Below are positions 4,450 to 6,353 of a stretch of 6,353 bases of DNA, piece by piece. The notes under the pieces are model-generated. The model had not been told where the DNA came from. It saw only the letters and a program-made list of their open reading frames with translations, and made no database searches. The position numbers were made by a program, and so were the translations under genes. Origin of the DNA: an uncultured Clostridia bacterium (GTDB lineage: Bacteria > Bacillota > Clostridia > Christensenellales > DUVY01); assembly GCA_937895465.1 (NCBI GenBank), contig CALAYY010000096.1, positions 1 to 6,353 of the forward strand, written 5' to 3'. Positions within the stretch are counted from its first letter, which is position 1; every line of letters begins with the position of its first letter.

Positions 4450-6234
4450 ATGGAAGGTGTTTTAAAAAGAGAACAAGTTGGTTCCAAATACAAATGGAAA
4501 TTAGAAGATATGTATGCTAACGATGAGCTGTGGGAAAAAGAGTATAAAGAATTAGCCGATAAGTTAGCAGAGTTTTCAAAATATGCAGGCAAGCTTAATA
4601 ACGAAAAGGCAATTTTAGATATTTTGAAATTTTCTGACGGCTACAACAATTCGTTAGAACAGCTTTTTGTATATGCTTTTTGCAGAAAGGACGAAAACAC
4701 AACTAATGACAAGTATGTCACAATGTATAATAAGGTAGCCATGCTTGCCAATCAGGCATCGACTGTTACAAGCTTTATTAATCCTGAATTGTCAGAACTG
4801 CCCAAAGAAAAGTTAGAAGAGATTGCGGCTAATCCAAGATTTGTAGATTATAACTATATGTTCAAGCAATTAATCAAAAGAAAAGAACATATTTTGAGCA
4901 AAAATGAAGAAAAGCTCTTATCAATGGTAGGGGATTTTGCAGGTGATTTTCAAGATATATTCGGCATGATTGACAATGCAGACTTTATCCCGCCCGAAGT
5001 ACAAGTAGAAGGCAAACCTGTCAAGGTTACTCACGGCACTTATGGGCTTTTGATGCAGAATAAGGATAAGGATGTAAGAGCAAGAGCATACAAGGCATAT
5101 TATGCAGAATACAAAAAAGTATTAAACACAATAGGCGCCAATTACTATGCCAATGTAAAAAAGGATGTATTTTATGCCAAGGCAAGAAAATATAATTCTT
5201 ATCTTGAACAGGCGGTATCTAATGAAGATGTCCCTGTTGATGTATATAATACTTTGATTGCCGCAGTCAATGACAATCTCAAGGCTTTGCACCAATATAT
5301 TGAGCTTAGAAAAAGAGTGCTGCAAAACCCCGAATATAATATGTATGATATGTATGTTCCCCTTGTAGAAAACGCCAATCTGGCTTTGGAATATGAAGAA
5401 GCTGCCAAGCTTGTCAAAGACGGGCTAAAACCTTTGGGCGAAGAATATCAACAGTTATTAAACCGTGCAATAGATACAGGCTGGGTAGATGTGTATGAAA
5501 CAGCCAATAAAAGAAGCGGTGCATACAGTATAGACGCAATTAAGGCTCATCCTTATGTTTTGCTCAACTATACTAAGACTACACACGATGTATTTACAAT
5601 AGCTCATGAGCTGGGACATGCAATGCATAGTTATTATTCAGCCAAAAATCAGCCTGCCGCTAAGGCAAGATACGAGATATTTGTGGCTGAAGTTGCTTCT
5701 ACAGTTAATGAAATGCTGTTGTTACAATATCTTTTGAATAACGAAAAAGACCAATCAATCAAAAAATATCTCTTATCATATAGATTGGATTCTATAAGAA
5801 CGACTTTGTTCCGTCAGACTCAGTTTGCAGAGTTTGAGAAAAAAGCACATGAAATAGTAGAGCAGGGCGAGCCTTTGACACCCAAGCTCTTAAGCACAGT
5901 TTATGGAGATATCAATAAACGCTATTATGGTGAGGCAGTCACCTATGACGATGAGATTGCAACAGAATGGGCAAGAATACCTCATTTTTACCGTTCTTTC
6001 TATGTGTACAAATACGCAACAGGCATAACCTCAGCTATTGATATTTCTCAAAGAATACTGTCAGGCGAAAAAGGATTTTTGGAAAAATATATGAATTTCT
6101 TGAAAGCCGGCGGTTCTAAGTCGCCTTATGAAATCATGAAAGATTTGGGAGTTGACCTTGCTACACCTGCCCCGTATCAAAAAACTATGGAAGTCTTTAA
6201 GACAACGGTGGACGAGTTAGAAAAACTTATATGA
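4450..6234 (+). CDS. pepF: Oligoendopeptidase F, M3B family zinc metallopeptidase
   Basis: Cytosolic zinc peptidase that cuts short peptides, typically of about 7-17 residues, and helps recycle peptides. The 594 residues match the roughly 600 usual for PepF. The N-terminus (KREQV...YKWKLEDMYANDELWEKEY) is the standard PepF opening, followed by the helical N-terminal domain (about 1-190) and the M3 catalytic domain (about 200-580). The zinc motif HELGH is at 386-390, with Glu387 as catalytic base, His386 and His390 as ligands, and Glu414 in IFVAEVAST as third ligand. The substrate-binding block IPHFYRSFYVYKYATG around His512 to Tyr522 is intact. No signal peptide is present. No truncation or missing key residue is seen, so the enzyme should be active. 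It is the fourth gene of the operon, and its TGA overlaps the ATG of the next gene (ATGA). Whether peptide turnover is linked to the ACT/UPF0210 module is inference from order only. Confidence 0.97.
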   Translation: MEGVLKREQVGSKYKWKLEDMYANDELWEKEYKELADKLAEFSKYAGKLNNEKAILDILKFSDGYNNSLEQLFVYAFCRKDENTTNDKYVTMYNKVAMLANQASTVTSFINPELSELPKEKLEEIAANPRFVDYNYMFKQLIKRKEHILSKNEEKLLSMVGDFAGDFQDIFGMIDNADFIPPEVQVEGKPVKVTHGTYGLLMQNKDKDVRARAYKAYYAEYKKVLNTIGANYYANVKKDVFYAKARKYNSYLEQAVSNEDVPVDVYNTLIAAVNDNLKALHQYIELRKRVLQNPEYNMYDMYVPLVENANLALEYEEAAKLVKDGLKPLGEEYQQLLNRAIDTGWVDVYETANKRSGAYSIDAIKAHPYVLLNYTKTTHDVFTIAHELGHAMHSYYSAKNQPAAKARYEIFVAEVASTVNEMLLLQYLLNNEKDQSIKKYLLSYRLDSIRTTLFRQTQFAEFEKKAHEIVEQGEPLTPKLLSTVYGDINKRYYGEAVTYDDEIATEWARIPHFYRSFYVYKYATGITSAIDISQRILSGEKGFLEKYMNFLKAGGSKSPYEIMKDLGVDLATPAPYQKTMEVFKTTVDELEKLI

Positions 6235-6353
6235 AAAAATTAAGAGTAATTGTTTTAGTTCTATTATGTCTTTCGCTTAGCGGCTGTGCTACAGTTGAGT
6301 ATTTTCATGCGGACAATTTTGACTTTTCAGTTACTCAAGGTTACAGCGTTTAT
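6231..6353 (+). CDS. Lipoprotein, 5' part only (runs off the window)
   Basis: Only the first 41 codons lie in the window. They start MKKLRVIVLVLLCLSLSGCATVEYF and hold a complete lipoprotein signal peptide: basic n-region (KKLR), hydrophobic core (about 5-16) and lipobox LSGC with the lipidated Cys at 19. Cleavage by signal peptidase II and anchoring on the outer face of the cell membrane are expected. The mature part seen so far (ATVEYFHADNFDFSVTQGYSVY) matches nothing I recognise. The ATG overlaps the TGA of pepF in an ATGA junction, with no clear Shine-Dalgarno, so translation is probably coupled and the gene belongs to the same operon. The frame stays open to the last base. Function unknown. 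Confidence 0.85.
   Translation, partial: MKKLRVIVLVLLCLSLSGCATVEYFHADNFDFSVTQGYSVY

Overview
The window is AT-rich DNA from a bacterium, most likely a member of the low-GC Bacillota (Clostridia or a relative). Several things point there: heavy use of A/T-ending codons including ATA for isoleucine, purine-rich Shine-Dalgarno sites, extended -10 promoters (TGnTATAAT), and gene families common in that phylum (maltose O-acetyltransferase, UPF0237/ACT plus UPF0210/'PFL' pair, oligoendopeptidase F). The species cannot be fixed from the sequence alone. Every gene that can be supported lies on the + strand and coding density is high; no RNA gene, mobile element or CRISPR array was seen.

Left part (1-1524): a maltose/galactoside-type sugar O-acetyltransferase (maa-like, 183 codons from the preferred ATG), whose start region touches the window edge. 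It is followed by a stand-alone glutamate (or glycine) formimidoyltransferase. The latter has a near-consensus promoter placed so close to its ATG that the mRNA should be leaderless or almost so.

Middle part (1525-2279): a 110-residue protein with three predicted membrane segments and no recognised family. It forms its own transcription unit, with an extended -10 promoter, a strong Shine-Dalgarno and a clear intrinsic terminator. About 310 bases without a convincing gene follow; this stretch holds the terminator, a small cluster of palindromes, and the promoter of the next operon.

Right part (2280-6353): a tightly packed operon of five genes. They are an unrecognised two-TM membrane protein, the ACT-domain protein of the UPF0237 family, the 450-residue UPF0210 (DUF711, 'PFL family') protein, oligoendopeptidase F, and the start of a lipoprotein that runs off the window. 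Junctions are TAATG (1-base overlap), 9 nt, 17 nt and ATGA (4-base overlap), so translational coupling is likely. The ACT/UPF0210 pair is a conserved module of unknown biochemical role. Its packaging here with an uncharacterised membrane protein, a cytosolic oligopeptidase and a lipoprotein is the most interesting context in the window, though a shared function is only inferred from co-transcription.

No obviously new defence, mobile or RNA system was found. The best leads are the probable leaderless formimidoyltransferase transcript and the unknown membrane proteins.
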